From positions 124,001-188,000 of the forward strand of contig NZ_JABBEA010000003.1 in NCBI RefSeq assembly GCF_012912005.1: DNA of 64,000 nt. The letters are read 5' to 3'. Each line of letters begins with the position of its first letter. The first letter of the stretch is position 1. This DNA comes from Paenibacillus sp. SZ31. Its GTDB lineage: Bacteria > Bacillota > Bacilli > Paenibacillales > Paenibacillaceae. Below, piece by piece: positions 29,904-39,035 of the stretch. Position numbers and translations under genes: made by a program. Below the pieces are notes generated by a model. The model saw only the letters and a list, made by a program, of their open reading frames with translations. It was not told where the DNA came from and made no database searches.

Positions 29904-30722
29904 TTAATGTTCTTCGTGTGTCTCGATCGTCTGTGAAATGTAAACCATCATCAAAATAACAAAAACAAATGATTGAATGGCCCCGATAAAGATACTAAAG
30001 CCTTGCCACACCATTAACAACGGAATAGCTGCCAAGAAACCAGCCACTTTGAACGTTGTCAATTTTAGAATCGTTGTAAGTAACACTTCGCCTGCAAAGA
30101 TATTTGCAAACAAACGCATTCCGTGTGTCACTAGTTTTGAGATTGTCTCAATAATATTGATCGGCACGAAAAACGGATACGGTTTGAAATAGTGCTTCAG
30201 ATAACCGCGTGTGTTACGGAACAACCCTAGTCCATGAGCTACGAGGAACGCTACAAGAGCTAGTCCCATTGTAACGGACAAATCAGCTGTTGGCGATTTG
30301 AACCATGCAATCTCAATATGAGGATGAGCTTCTGGGTTTCTAGCGTGAGCCTCTTCATAAGCTTCTACTGCTGTAACGATTGGCTTACCAAATGCCGTTG
30401 CCGCGTTGATATCCTTGACATCCGTCACCGCTTGGAATGGAAGGCCCAGCATGTTACCTAAGAAGATGAACATAATCATCGTAAGCGCAAGAGATACGAA
30501 ATGTTTTCCCTTTTTCAGATCCATCGTGCTTGAAATGATGTTTAGTACAAATTCAACAGCCCACTCCATAAAATTTTGCAGTTTGCCCGGATTCTCAACT
30601 GACAGATTCCGCGTAGCTACGATGGCGAAAATAAAAACAAGAGCACTGGTTACGATCAACATCAGCAAAACGGACAAATCAAGATGAAAACCTCCGAGCA
30701 TAATCACTGGAGCTTCATGCAT
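29904..30722 (-). CDS. atpB: F1Fo ATP synthase a subunit
   Basis: Stator subunit forming the proton half-channels. It is a polytopic membrane protein of 272 residues with the essential Arg in HGMRLFANIFAGEVLLT near 205. The ATG at 30722 lies eleven bases after AAGGGG; a GTG at 30734 overlaps that site and is less likely. The gene follows atpI by about 50 bases. Confidence 0.94.
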   Translation of the reverse strand: MHEAPVIMLGGFHLDLSVLLMLIVTSALVFIFAIVATRNLSVENPGKLQNFMEWAVEFVLNIISSTMDLKKGKHFVSLALTMIMFIFLGNMLGLPFQAVTDVKDINAATAFGKPIVTAVEAYEEAHARNPEAHPHIEIAWFKSPTADLSVTMGLALVAFLVAHGLGLFRNTRGYLKHYFKPYPFFVPINIIETISKLVTHGMRLFANIFAGEVLLTTILKLTTFKVAGFLAAIPLLMVWQGFSIFIGAIQSFVFVILMMVYISQTIETHEEH

Positions 30723-30770
30723 ACTTTTTTTCACCCCTTTCTCGACTTGAAAGCTGCAGCACCTGAAAAA

Positions 30771-31148
30771 TCATACTTCTTTGCGGGACTGTATAATCCC
30801 TATAATCAGTAAGGAAAATTGTGCAATGGCCAGACCACCTGCAACCGCATATGTATTGAAGTACTGCGGAAAGCGCATCGATACATAAATACCTAGCACT
30901 GCGAGTGCCGCTCTTGTCAAAAATCCCAGGTTCACACGTTTCAGGTTACCTTCTGCCGCACCATCAGCTAACTTCTTCACTTTGTGGCCTAAATATAACG
31001 CATTGATCAAACTGATCCCCGCGCCCAGCGCCAATCCCAAAGCAATTGTCTCCAAACGTGGCATAAACGCCGCTGTAAGAAAACAAAACATAAGAAGATA
31101 CATGATGAAAACAGTCATCGATCTGCGGTATCTGGTTAGTTCACTCAT
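30771..31148 (-). CDS. atpI: ATP synthase subunit I
   Basis: Membrane protein of 125 residues with four hydrophobic segments, matching the AtpI family that assists assembly of the c ring. It overlaps the end of the upstream atpZ gene by eight bases. The ATG at 31148 is preferred over the adjacent GTG at 31151. Position at the head of the atp operon supports the call, since the sequence of this family is poorly conserved. Confidence 0.85.
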   Translation of the reverse strand: MSELTRYRRSMTVFIMYLLMFCFLTAAFMPRLETIALGLALGAGISLINALYLGHKVKKLADGAAEGNLKRVNLGFLTRAALAVLGIYVSMRFPQYFNTYAVAGGLAIAQFSLLIIGIIQSRKEV

Positions 31149-31395
31149 CACTTTCCCCCATGACTTTTTTCGCGATAAAGTAGATGCTTACACCGCCTGC
31201 CGCAAGAAAAAAGAGAACGCTTACGGCGATCCATATTCCGTTACCTCCGATGGTCTTGTCCAACCAGGAGCCAGCGTAATATCCGGCAACAGCCAGAATG
31301 GCAATCTCGATCCCAAAAGCTGTCACGAGCCCCATCGCTTTCCATACATTATCATCATGGTTACGGGATGAATTTGGTTTGTTCGAATCGGCCAT
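31141..31395 (-). CDS. atpZ: AtpZ/AtpI-family ATP synthase accessory protein
   Basis: An 84-residue protein with two membrane segments (about 21-43 and 50-70), joined by GSWLDKTIGGNGIW. This layout is typical of AtpZ (F0F1-ATPase gene-1 family), which with AtpI has been linked to Mg or Ca transport and c-ring assembly in other bacteria. The ATG at 31395 has AAGGGTGG eight bases upstream and is preferred over the GTG at 31407. First gene of the atp operon. Confidence 0.83.
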   Translation of the reverse strand: MADSNKPNSSRNHDDNVWKAMGLVTAFGIEIAILAVAGYYAGSWLDKTIGGNGIWIAVSVLFFLAAGGVSIYFIAKKVMGESDE

Positions 31396-31424
31396 TTTCC
31401 ACGCCACCCTTGCAATCCCAGTTA

Positions 31425-31454
31425 ATTTTACTGAATGATGAGAGCCTTTGTCAA
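31425..31454 (-). promoter_or_regulatory. Sigma-A promoter of the atp operon
   Basis: On the minus strand TTGACA (31449-31454), an 18-base spacer and TAAAAT (31425-31430), about 30 bases before the atpZ start. A near-perfect palindrome TACAGTT-T-AACTGTA lies about 80 bases further upstream at 31531-31545. Confidence 0.75.
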
Positions 31455-31580
31455 TTGAATGATTTTAGCGTTTTAAAGGGGGAAACGACGGGAGTATAGA
31501 CTCTTAGAGCCCATAAACCCGCGGAAACCGTACAGTTTAACTGTATACTTACCCTTTATAAATCCGTCAGAAAATTTGTA

Positions 31581-32738
31581 TTATTTTTTGAATTTTCTGT
31601 GAAATGATTCCGGACGCTCACTATTCACACCGAAATGGTGCAAAATCGCATTGACAATTCTTTCCGAAGCATGTCCATCACCGTATGGATTGGCAGCCTG
31701 GCTCATGCTTGCATACAGTGTTTTGTCTGTAAGCAGAGCTTTTGTCCGTTCATATACAAGTTCCTCTTCGGTACCTACCAGTTCCAGCGTTCCAGCTTCA
31801 ATGCCTTCCGGGCGTTCTGTTGTATCTCGCAATACGAGCACAGGCACACCAAACGAAGGCGCTTCTTCCTGCAAACCGCCTGAATCGGTCAAAATCAAGT
31901 GAGTGTGCGGGTAAAAGTTATGCAAATCCACCACGTCTAGTGGATCAATTAATTGAATACGGGGATGATTCCCCAAAATCGCGTGAGCCGGCTCCTTCAC
32001 AGCAGGACTTGGATGCACCGGGTACACGATGGCAATATCTTCGAATTCGTCGGCAATCCGTTTGACGGCCTGGAAAATGTTGCGGTGAGGCTCGCCTTGA
32101 GATTCACGGCGATGAGCTGTCATCAGCACAAGACGTTTGCCTTGGGCCCAATCAAGTACCGGGTGTGTGTAGTCCTCCCGTACTGTATATTGAAACACAT
32201 CTGTTACCGTGTTGCCTGTGACATACGTACTAGACTCCGATTTATTTTCTTTGGCAAGATTAGAAGAAGACCAATCCGTAGGCGCAAAATGTAGATCAGC
32301 CAGTACTCCCGTCAACTGACGGTTCATCTCTTCCGGATATGGAGACAGCTTGTTCCACGTCCGCAGCCCCGCTTCCACATGTCCTACCTGAATCTGTTGC
32401 AGGAATGCTGCGTAGCTCGCTACAAAGGTAGTCAATGTATCCCCGTGAACCAGTACAATATCCGGCTTAGCTTCAGCTAACACCGGCTCCAGACCACCAA
32501 GTACACGTATCGTAATTTCGTTCAATGTCTGGCGGTCTTTCATCACATCCAGATCATAATCGGGATGAATGTCGAAAACTTCAAGTACCTGATCCAACAT
32601 TTGGCGATGCTGCGCAGTTACGCAAACAATAGATTCAATAGACTCGGGATGTTTTTGCAATTCCAAAATAAGCGGAGCCATCTTGATGGCTTCTGGACGC
32701 ACCCCGAAGATCGTCATGACTTTAATTTTGTTGGACAT
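31581..32738 (-). CDS. wecB: UDP-N-acetylglucosamine 2-epimerase (non-hydrolysing)
   Basis: Converts UDP-GlcNAc to UDP-ManNAc, the donor for TagA-type transferases. The 385-residue protein has the family motifs VMTIFGVRPEAIKMAPL at the N-terminus, VHGDTLTTFVASYAAFLQQIQVGHVEAGLRT (two adjacent motifs) near 95-125, and TDSGGLQEEAPSFGVPVLVLRDTTERPEG near 290. The ATG follows AAAGGGG at ten bases. It is also called mnaA or yvyH in Bacillus. In this genome it likely feeds the wall polymer made by tagO, tagA and csaB at 5.6-9 kb, although the two loci are 22 kb apart. Confidence 0.93.
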   Translation of the reverse strand: MSNKIKVMTIFGVRPEAIKMAPLILELQKHPESIESIVCVTAQHRQMLDQVLEVFDIHPDYDLDVMKDRQTLNEITIRVLGGLEPVLAEAKPDIVLVHGDTLTTFVASYAAFLQQIQVGHVEAGLRTWNKLSPYPEEMNRQLTGVLADLHFAPTDWSSSNLAKENKSESSTYVTGNTVTDVFQYTVREDYTHPVLDWAQGKRLVLMTAHRRESQGEPHRNIFQAVKRIADEFEDIAIVYPVHPSPAVKEPAHAILGNHPRIQLIDPLDVVDLHNFYPHTHLILTDSGGLQEEAPSFGVPVLVLRDTTERPEGIEAGTLELVGTEEELVYERTKALLTDKTLYASMSQAANPYGDGHASERIVNAILHHFGVNSERPESFHRKFKK

Positions 32739-32794
32739 TCGAGCAAAGCCCCTTTTCTATAAGTTCCGAACCTCTTACAAGCATGAAAAAATGC

Positions 32795-33424
32795 TTATTT
32801 AGTGCCGTATAGACGGTCTCCTGCATCTCCAAGTCCTGGAACGATATAACCATGATCATCCAGACGGTCGTCCAGTGCTGCTACATAGATATCCACATCG
32901 GGATGTGCATCCTGTACAGCTTTTACGCCTTCTGGCGCTGCAACCAAGTTCATCATCTTAATTTGAGTACAGCCACGTTTTTTGAGCACGTCAATGGCTG
33001 CAATGGCCGAACCACCAGTCGCAAGCATCGGATCAATTACGATCAATTGACGCTCTGTCACGTCTGTAGGCAGTTTGGTGTAGTATTCTACCGGTTGCAG
33101 TGTTTCCGGGTCACGGAACAGACCAACATGTCCAACTTTTGCCGCTGGCAACAATTTCACAACGCCATCCAGCATTCCGAGTCCTGCACGCAGAATCGGC
33201 ACCAGTCCGAGCATACGTCCAGAGATGACTTTACCTTGTGTTGCGGCTACAGGTGTCTGTACATCAATCGTTTCCAGTTCAACATCTCTTGTAATCTCAT
33301 AAGCCATCAACGTTGCTACTTCATCCACCAATTCACGAAAATCTTTCGTATTCGTACGCATGTCGCGTATAAACGTCAGTTTGTGTTGAATCAAAGGGTG
33401 ATCACATATTACTAATTTTCCCAT
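32795..33424 (-). CDS. upp: Uracil phosphoribosyltransferase
   Basis: Pyrimidine salvage enzyme: uracil plus PRPP gives UMP. The 209-residue length and motifs are standard: [13 protein letters not shown] at the N-terminus, [10 protein letters not shown] near 80, the PRPP-binding [19 protein letters not shown] near 129-147, and [17 protein letters not shown] at the C-terminus. The ATG follows GGAGGG at nine bases. The glyA-upp-wecB order resembles the B. subtilis locus. Confidence 0.95.
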   Translation of the reverse strand: MGKLVICDHPLIQHKLTFIRDMRTNTKDFRELVDEVATLMAYEITRDVELETIDVQTPVAATQGKVISGRMLGLVPILRAGLGMLDGVVKLLPAAKVGHVGLFRDPETLQPVEYYTKLPTDVTERQLIVIDPMLATGGSAIAAIDVLKKRGCTQIKMMNLVAAPEGVKAVQDAHPDVDIYVAALDDRLDDHGYIVPGLGDAGDRLYGTK

Positions 33425-33580
33425 CTAATTTGTCCCTCCGGTAAGTTCTTCATGTTCAGCATTTCCAAATATACCTAGCCATCATTCATAGGCTCGATAA
33501 ATCCTGTATATTATATCATCACCAACAACGAATTACACCATCAAAGGGCACCCAATCATTACAGAATACCGAATCCTATA

Positions 33581-33619
33581 AAAAAAAGGACCGGAAAATG
33601 ATCCATCCGGTCCTTTTTT
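33581..33619 (-). terminator. Terminator between glyA and upp
   Basis: AAAAGGACCGG pairs with CCGGTCCTTTT and has T runs on both strands, so it can act in both directions. It ends the glyA transcript after repeat copy E. The rest of the 33425-33849 gap holds copy E and upstream sequence of upp. Confidence 0.85.
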
Positions 33620-33639
33620 GCTCTTGCTGTTATGTCGTT

Positions 33640-33823
33640 GAGAATGTTCAAAAACGTGTAAACACTAATGGTGCTCCGCAAACCGAATGACCTTCCGATC
33701 GCTGTTATCCCCAGATTTCTTTGATCCAATTATAATTGTTGAAATCTGGGGATAAAGCGAGCGCTACGCTTCTTCAGGTTCTTTCGGTTTGCTCCGTCTG
33801 CGTGTGTACATTAAGAACACTCA
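33640..33823 (+). repeat. Nested-hairpin intergenic element, copy E (downstream of glyA)
   Basis: Best-paired copy. The middle stem TTATCCCCAGATTTC (33705-33719) pairs perfectly with GAAATCTGGGGATAA (33741-33755); the apical stem is CAATTATAATTG; further out GCAAACCGAA faces TTCGGTTTGC and GTGTAAACAC faces GTGTAC; the ends are GAGAATGTTC and GAACACTC. It ends 27 bases from the glyA stop, in opposite orientation to copy F on the other side of glyA. Confidence 0.78.
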
Positions 33824-33849
33824 AATACAAACAGCATGAGCAAAGTTTT

Positions 33850-35097
33850 TTAGTATTTAAGATCGGTATATAGCGGGAATTGGTCTGTAAGTGCAGTCAC
33901 TTCTGCACGCGCTTCATCCAGCTTCGCTGTATCTTTTGGATTTTTCAGCGTTTTGGCAATGATCTTACCGATCGCTACCATCGCTTCTTCGTTCATGCCA
34001 CGGGAAGTTGCAGCAGGTGTACCAATTCGAATACCACTCGTTACAAACGGGCTTGTAGGGTCGAATGGAATTGCATTTTTGTTCACGGTAATGCCGATGG
34101 AATCGAGCACATGCTCAGCTTCCTTACCAGTGATGTTCACACTGCGTGTGTCGATCAGCATCAAGTGGTTATCTGTACCACCGGATACGATGTTCAATCC
34201 TTCAGCGATCAGTGTTTCAGCCAGAACTTGTGCGTTTTTCACAACATTCTCAGCATATGTTTTGAACGATGGTTGCAAAGCTTCACCGAATGCTACCGCC
34301 TTGGAAGCGATCACGTGCATCAGAGGTCCACCTTGGGAACCAGGGAATACGGCTTTATCAATTGCTGCTGCCCAAGCTTTGGTACACATAATCATACCTC
34401 CGCGTGGTCCACGCAGCGTTTTATGTGTTGTTGTTGTTACGAAATGCGCATGCGGAACTGGGCTTGGATGCAATCCAGCAGCAACCAGTCCTGCGATGTG
34501 AGCCATATCCACCATGAACAACGCACCAACATCATTGGCAATGGAAGCCAGCTTTTCAAAATCAATGGTACGCGGATATGCACTGGCACCTGCAACGATC
34601 ATACGAGGACGGTGTTTGAAAGCCGCTTTGCGCACTTCATCATAATCAATCAGGAATGTATCTTCCTGTACGCCGTATGCTACGAAGTTGTACAGCAAGC
34701 CGGATGCGTTAACCGGGCTACCGTGTGTGAGGTGTCCACCATGAGCAAGGTTCATACCCAGTACAGTATCACCAGGTTTCAACGCTGCAAGATACACTGC
34801 CATGTTCGCTTGTGCACCGGAGTGAGGTTGAACATTCACGTGTTCTGCTCCGAACAATTCTTTTGCACGATCACGCGCGATGTCTTCAACGATGTCCACA
34901 TGCTCACAACCGCCATAGTAGCGTTTGCCTGGATATCCTTCAGCGTACTTGTTGGTCAGAACAGATCCCAATGCTTCGATTACTGCTTCACTTACGATGT
35001 TCTCGGATGCAATCAGTTCGATGTTGTTCTGTTGACGTTTCAGTTCAAGATTCATCGCTTCCAGTACTGCCGGGTCATTCTTGCGCAATTGTTCCAT
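33850..35097 (-). CDS. glyA: Serine hydroxymethyltransferase
   Basis: PLP enzyme converting serine and tetrahydrofolate to glycine and methylene-THF, the main one-carbon source. The PLP lysine is in [15 protein letters not shown] near 228; other motifs are [12 protein letters not shown] near 30, [15 protein letters not shown] near 50 and [11 protein letters not shown] near 95. The 415-residue length is standard. The ATG follows GGGAGGAATTT. It is flanked by two inverted copies of the nested-hairpin element (E and F), which isolate it from ywlG and upp. Confidence 0.96.
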   Translation of the reverse strand: MEQLRKNDPAVLEAMNLELKRQQNNIELIASENIVSEAVIEALGSVLTNKYAEGYPGKRYYGGCEHVDIVEDIARDRAKELFGAEHVNVQPHSGAQANMAVYLAALKPGDTVLGMNLAHGGHLTHGSPVNASGLLYNFVAYGVQEDTFLIDYDEVRKAAFKHRPRMIVAGASAYPRTIDFEKLASIANDVGALFMVDMAHIAGLVAAGLHPSPVPHAHFVTTTTHKTLRGPRGGMIMCTKAWAAAIDKAVFPGSQGGPLMHVIASKAVAFGEALQPSFKTYAENVVKNAQVLAETLIAEGLNIVSGGTDNHLMLIDTRSVNITGKEAEHVLDSIGITVNKNAIPFDPTSPFVTSGIRIGTPAATSRGMNEEAMVAIGKIIAKTLKNPKDTAKLDEARAEVTALTDQFPLYTDLKY

Positions 35098-35145
35098 GAT
35101 TAAATTCCTCCCAGTTTATAAGTGAAGTTATAAAGTGAAACTAAT

Positions 35146-35294
35146 GTTTACACGAAAACGGCGAGTGCAACACCAATCTGAAGAAACGAAGTGGTCGCCT
35201 TTATCACCGGATTTCCCCTTTAAATAGGGAATTAAAAAATCTGGGGATAACAGCGATCGGAAGATGGTGATGCAATCAAAGTCAGGAGTGTAAC
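35146..35294 (-). repeat. Nested-hairpin intergenic element, copy F (upstream of glyA)
   Basis: Reverse copy. Outer arms GTTTACAC and GTGTAAC; next TGCAACACCA facing TGGTGATGCA; middle stem TTATCACCGGATTT facing AAATCTGGGGATAA; apical stem TTCCC with GGGAA. It sits between ywlG and glyA and would be in the 5' region of the glyA transcript. Confidence 0.75.
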
Positions 35295-35316
35295 CCAATT
35301 AGTCTCGCTTTATATG

Positions 35317-35910
35317 TTAGTCACAAAATGTCGAATCTGGTTGTTCTTCCATACGATACACCGCGCGTTCGCCGCCAATCAACTTCGGACGAGTCAACGC
35401 TGTGGTCACACGTGCATCTCCAACATAGCGGAGCGCTGTACGAAAAGGTACGGCCACATGCCTTAGATGCATTCCAATCATCGTTTCCCCAATGTCCAGT
35501 CCCGCATGGGCCTGCACATGTTCAGCCAGGCATGGATCGGTCAGCGAACGATATGCTGCGGATGCCATTGAACCTCCGGCCTTGGGCACGGGTACTGCAC
35601 CAACCTCGGTCAATCCAAGTCGAGTAAGCACAGAACGTTCCATTACCAGTGCACGGTTCAGATGCTCACAACATTGGAATACCGTGTCAAAACCGAATTC
35701 CTCCTGCACCTCGCGTATACCCGCAAGAAGCTGCTGTGCCACTTCAATGGCACCACTCGTACCAATCCGAGCGCCTGCGACTTCACTTGTGCTTGTACCG
35801 ATCACAACGATCTGTCCAGGCCCAAGCTGTCCGGCAAGCGCCAGTTCATGCAGAATAGACGCGGTCTGTTCCTGCAATCCGGGTTGTTCCGAATCTAACT
35901 CAATAGTCAT
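35317..35910 (-). CDS. ywlG: TIGR01440/YwlG-family protein
   Basis: Conserved protein of unknown function in Firmicutes. The 197 residues show the family pattern VVIGTSTSEVAGARIGTSGA near 38, FQCCEHLNRALVMER near 80 and an Ala-rich PKAGGSMASAAY segment near 115. The ATG at 35910 has GGGAGG ten bases upstream; a longer frame reaches 35979 but has a weaker start. The location between glyA and ywlE is the same as in B. subtilis, except that rpiB is absent and a terminator follows ywlE, so it seems to be transcribed separately. Confidence 0.87.
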   Translation of the reverse strand: MTIELDSEQPGLQEQTASILHELALAGQLGPGQIVVIGTSTSEVAGARIGTSGAIEVAQQLLAGIREVQEEFGFDTVFQCCEHLNRALVMERSVLTRLGLTEVGAVPVPKAGGSMASAAYRSLTDPCLAEHVQAHAGLDIGETMIGMHLRHVAVPFRTALRYVGDARVTTALTRPKLIGGERAVYRMEEQPDSTFCD

Positions 35911-36016
35911 CCTATTATCGCCTCCCGATAAAATCATGCCCGCTTTCTCTTGGCTGTCCTTCGTATTCTTGCACGGCATCTCAGGTACTATTATAGCGAA
36001 TAATCAGATGAAAGAC

Positions 36017-36058
36017 GAAAAAAAGAGCAGTCTGCGGGTAACGCAGAATTGCTCTTTT
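36017..36058 (-). terminator. Terminator after ywlE
   Basis: AAAAGAGCA..TCTGCG pairs with CGCAGA..TGCTCTTTT around a small loop, with T runs on both sides, so it may be bidirectional. It lies between ywlE and ywlG. Confidence 0.85.
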
Positions 36059-36229
36059 GCCCAGGCGACCGGCCGTTTGTTCCGGTGCTCCATCGTGGTT
36101 ATGCCCACTTCGTCGCCAGTTACACCGGATCCCTGTTTTCCCCTTCATCATAAAACAACCTGAGGCTAAAATCAACGGTTAATTTACATCATGTGTCCTG
36201 TTTTTATAACCTGCCCCGCAGGAACAGAA

Positions 36230-36802
36230 TTATCCCAGCTTATCCAAAAGCCGGTCCAATGCGGTCCGAATCTCGGCCGCAGCCATATTGTAATCATCAC
36301 GGCTGCCACCAAACGGATCAGAGATGTCGAAACTTGGAATGCGTTGTCTGATCTCTATGGCTCGCTCACGCTCCGATGCCAGGATCTCTTGGCCAAGGGC
36401 ACGTTTCATCTCCAGCGTCGCAAACAGGCTGTCCAATTCCTGAACATCATTTAATACCTGTTCATCATCCTCCACATATTCTTTCAATGTATAGGTTTTG
36501 TGGACCGAGTCGGGAAATACCTGCATGACATGCTGCTTATGACTGCGTGTTAACGTAAGAACCAGATCAGCCCAACCTACCAAGTTGGAGCTAAGTTGTG
36601 TGGAATGAGGTGGACCTTCAACGTTATGATCTCTCAAAACCGCTTCAGCATGACGGGAAATCGGCATACCCGACGTTGCTGCCACACCTGCGGAGCGAAC
36701 CTCTACCTGAATGCCGCGCTCCGATGCCAATTTTCGCAAGAGCCCCTCTGCCATGGGGCTGCGGCATGTATTTCCTGTACATACGAATAAAATATGTTTC
36801 AT
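36230..36802 (-). CDS. ywlE: Low-molecular-weight protein arginine phosphatase
   Basis: Removes phosphate from phosphoarginine, opposing the McsB arginine kinase, in protein quality control and stress response. The phosphatase loop C8-TGNTC-R14-S at the N-terminus carries Thr12 where tyrosine phosphatases have a larger residue, the feature known to favour phosphoarginine. The DPFGG general-acid loop is near 160. The 190 residues exceed the B. subtilis protein (about 150) by an acidic middle segment. The ATG follows GGGGAGG. Neighbours mntP and ywlG agree with the ywl locus. Confidence 0.9.
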   Translation of the reverse strand: MKHILFVCTGNTCRSPMAEGLLRKLASERGIQVEVRSAGVAATSGMPISRHAEAVLRDHNVEGPPHSTQLSSNLVGWADLVLTLTRSHKQHVMQVFPDSVHKTYTLKEYVEDDEQVLNDVQELDSLFATLEMKRALGQEILASERERAIEIRQRIPSFDISDPFGGSRDDYNMAAAEIRTALDRLLDKLG

Positions 36803-36860
36803 TGTGTTAGCCTCCCCATTTTACATATGATGCGAATGATATGATTTCTCAAGTTTTATT

Positions 36861-37421
36861 CTAAAATATAAACAAAAGTCCAAACGCAAGCAAGATTGCG
36901 CCACCAATAGCTTCGCCGTAATCACCCAGATTCTGACTCACCCGGCGGCCTAATAACAGACCCATAACCGACATCACCCCGCCACACACGCCGAAAGCAA
37001 GTACGGTCAATACCAGATCACTGCTGAACATTCCTAGTGAAACACCCACGGAAAACGAATCCACACTTACACTGAGGGAAAACAAAACGACGCCGAGCAG
37101 GGAACGATGGTCCACCAGCTTCGTATCGCCTTCACGGAATGCATTCAGAATCATATGACCACCCAGCAGGATAAGCAATCCACCTGCGGCATAGGTCGTA
37201 ATGTCACCCAGCAGCGAGCTGACGTATTTGCCCATGTACATGCCGATGAGCGGCATGATGATATGAAACAGCGCTGTTACTGTACTGATCCGCAATACAT
37301 CCCGCAGTCGAATGCCCTTCATGCCAATTCCGATTCCGAGCGAGAACGCATCAAGGCCTAGCGCAACAGCCATGATCAAAATGGTTACCAACTGCCCTAC
37401 ATGGGCAGACACATCCCACAT
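36861..37421 (-). CDS. mntP: Manganese efflux pump MntP
   Basis: Membrane Mn(II) exporter of the MntP/YebN family (B. subtilis YwlD). Six membrane segments span about 186 residues, with the duplicated acidic motifs ALGLDAFSLGIGIGM near 20 and SVSVDSFSVGVSLGM near 118 that are thought to bind the metal. The second ATG at 37421, seven bases after GGGGG, is preferred over 37427. I see no yybP-ykoY manganese riboswitch in the 170 bases upstream, although that element controls mntP in several other bacteria. Confidence 0.9.
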   Translation of the reverse strand: MWDVSAHVGQLVTILIMAVALGLDAFSLGIGIGMKGIRLRDVLRISTVTALFHIIMPLIGMYMGKYVSSLLGDITTYAAGGLLILLGGHMILNAFREGDTKLVDHRSLLGVVLFSLSVSVDSFSVGVSLGMFSSDLVLTVLAFGVCGGVMSVMGLLLGRRVSQNLGDYGEAIGGAILLAFGLLFIF

Positions 37422-37598
37422 CCCCATACCCCCAAGTCACGTAAAGGTTCTTGTACACGTTATGCGGACAAGGACTTAAACATGACCGATGAAAGGTAAA
37501 CGGTGACGAATCTAATGATCTCGATGCTGGCTTTATAAGTATATTGATGTTGTTTTGGAAAAGTTGAGCAACTCTCCTGACTGTATGATCAGGAGAGG

Positions 37599-38837
37599 TT
37601 ATGAGGGTTGCTGGTTGCCAACTTGTATGAGTTGGTTACCCGCCGCCTTGAGCAGCCGATTCATGACGGCTGCTCCCAGCCCTTCGCGTGAGCAGGCTTC
37701 AGCCACAATATATGTGGCGCCTTGCTCATCGCAGCTGCGCAGCGCGGCGTATAGCCGGCGCGCTGCTTCTTCCAGCTCGCTGGCGTCACCCAGCGAGAAC
37801 ACGGCATCGGCGCGGTACTGCTCCGCGTGCTCGGCGAACGCCAGCACCGCGGTGCGCTCTCCGCGCTGCGCCGCCTCTGCGAGGGCGGCGCTGATCCAGG
37901 CCGCCACCGCTGCGGGCGGCCCCTCCACCACGCACAGCGCCCCTGCGGGTGCGTAGTGCGTGTACTTCATGCCCGGCGAGCGCGGCGCCGGGCTGCCCAC
38001 GCCATCGGACCCCTCCGCGAGTAGCGCGGGGTCCGTGGCGACACGGGCGGCAACGGCGGACAGCTGTTCCGCCGTAATGCCGCCAGGGCGCAGGATGGTG
38101 ACGGTACCGTCGTCACCGACCTGCACGACCGTGGACTCGACGCCCACCCCGGTGGGGCCGCCGTCCACAATGCCGCCGATGCGGCCATCCAGATCCTCGC
38201 GCACATGAGACGCGAGTGTCGGGCTTGGCCGCCCGGAGCGGTTGGCGCTTGGCGCAGCCACAGGGCATGCCGCCGCCGCGATCAACTGCAAGGCCACCGG
38301 ATGGTCCGGCATGCGCACGGCCACCGTGTCCAGACCGGCGGTGACACGTGGGGACACCGCCCCCGGCCTAACCGGCAGCACAAGCGTCAGTGGTCCCGGC
38401 CAGAAGGCCGCCATCAGCGCTTCCGCTGTTTCATTCACTTCCGTGACCAGGGCATCCAACTGGTCACGATGCGCGATATGCACGATCAGTGGATTGTCGG
38501 ATGGTCGGCCTTTGGCGACAAATACAGCCTCCACGGCTGCTGTGCTACGCGCATCAGCACCCAAGCCGTAGACCGTCTCGGTCGGGAAGGCCACCGTCTG
38601 ACCTTGACGAATGCAGGCTGCGGCAGCCTGCAAGTCGGCGAGCGCCTGTTGATCGGCGCTCCCCTTTTTCACATCCACCGTTTCAATATTACCCAATCCG
38701 TGATCATTCTCTGCGCTCACCAAGACGCGTACATCCCATATAGCGGTGACCAGATCTCCCGGAGCTTTCGTATCACGGTCTTCTCTATCCCTCATCTCAG
38801 AGGTGTTTTGCAATGGTTCGTCGTTTTCTCTGCTCAT
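37599..38837 (-). CDS. tsaC: Threonylcarbamoyl-AMP synthase (Sua5/YwlC type)
   Basis: Makes threonylcarbamoyl-AMP for the t6A modification of ANN-decoding tRNAs. The YrdC domain covers about 65-250 (AFPTETVYGLGADA, KGRPSDNPLIVHI, PVAAPSANRSGRPSPT), followed by a linker and a C-terminal Sua5 domain to residue 412 (PGMKYTHYAPAGA near 298). The ATG at 38837 has AGGA ten bases upstream; the first 60 residues are poorly conserved in type and a later start is possible. The region from about 37680 to 38400 is strikingly GC-rich, well above its neighbours. A hairpin near 37569-37597 overlaps the stop but has no clear T run. Confidence 0.91.
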   Translation of the reverse strand: MSRENDEPLQNTSEMRDREDRDTKAPGDLVTAIWDVRVLVSAENDHGLGNIETVDVKKGSADQQALADLQAAAACIRQGQTVAFPTETVYGLGADARSTAAVEAVFVAKGRPSDNPLIVHIAHRDQLDALVTEVNETAEALMAAFWPGPLTLVLPVRPGAVSPRVTAGLDTVAVRMPDHPVALQLIAAAACPVAAPSANRSGRPSPTLASHVREDLDGRIGGIVDGGPTGVGVESTVVQVGDDGTVTILRPGGITAEQLSAVAARVATDPALLAEGSDGVGSPAPRSPGMKYTHYAPAGALCVVEGPPAAVAAWISAALAEAAQRGERTAVLAFAEHAEQYRADAVFSLGDASELEEAARRLYAALRSCDEQGATYIVAEACSREGLGAAVMNRLLKAAGNQLIQVGNQQPS

Positions 38838-38981
38838 ATATCATCATTCCTAAACTTCAAGTAGGTTGGTTCACACACATATTCAATATAAGTAATTATA
38901 ACATACCTGTCCCAACTCGGATGCCCTTCACACTTCGCTCCACGTATGGGTCTCTCTGTAACTTCACCACCAATTCATATC

Positions 38982-39014
38982 AAAAGGGCAGCTTCCTGAA
39001 TCGAAGTCGCCCTT
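38982..39014 (-). terminator. Terminator after spoIIR
   Basis: AAGGGC..CTTC pairs with GAAG..GCCCTT, followed by TTTTG on the minus strand, twenty bases past the stop. Confidence 0.75.
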
Positions 39015-39035
39015 ATCCATAGTATAAATTCGTTG

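Noticed and set aside
33880..35103. A 407-codon open frame antisense to glyA
   Set aside because: It is Cys-rich, has no ribosome binding site and mirrors codon bias of glyA on the other strand, which is a clear conserved enzyme.
33640..35294. glyA plus flanking elements as a composite transposon
   Set aside because: No transposase, no obvious target duplication, and glyA is in its normal chromosomal neighbourhood.
37569..37597. Hairpin CTCTCCTGA/TCAGGAGAG overlapping the tsaC stop as a terminator
   Set aside because: The stem is good, but no T run follows on the minus strand, so termination is doubtful.
37422..37598. Manganese riboswitch upstream of mntP
   Set aside because: No yybP-ykoY core sequence was found in the gap between tsaC and mntP.
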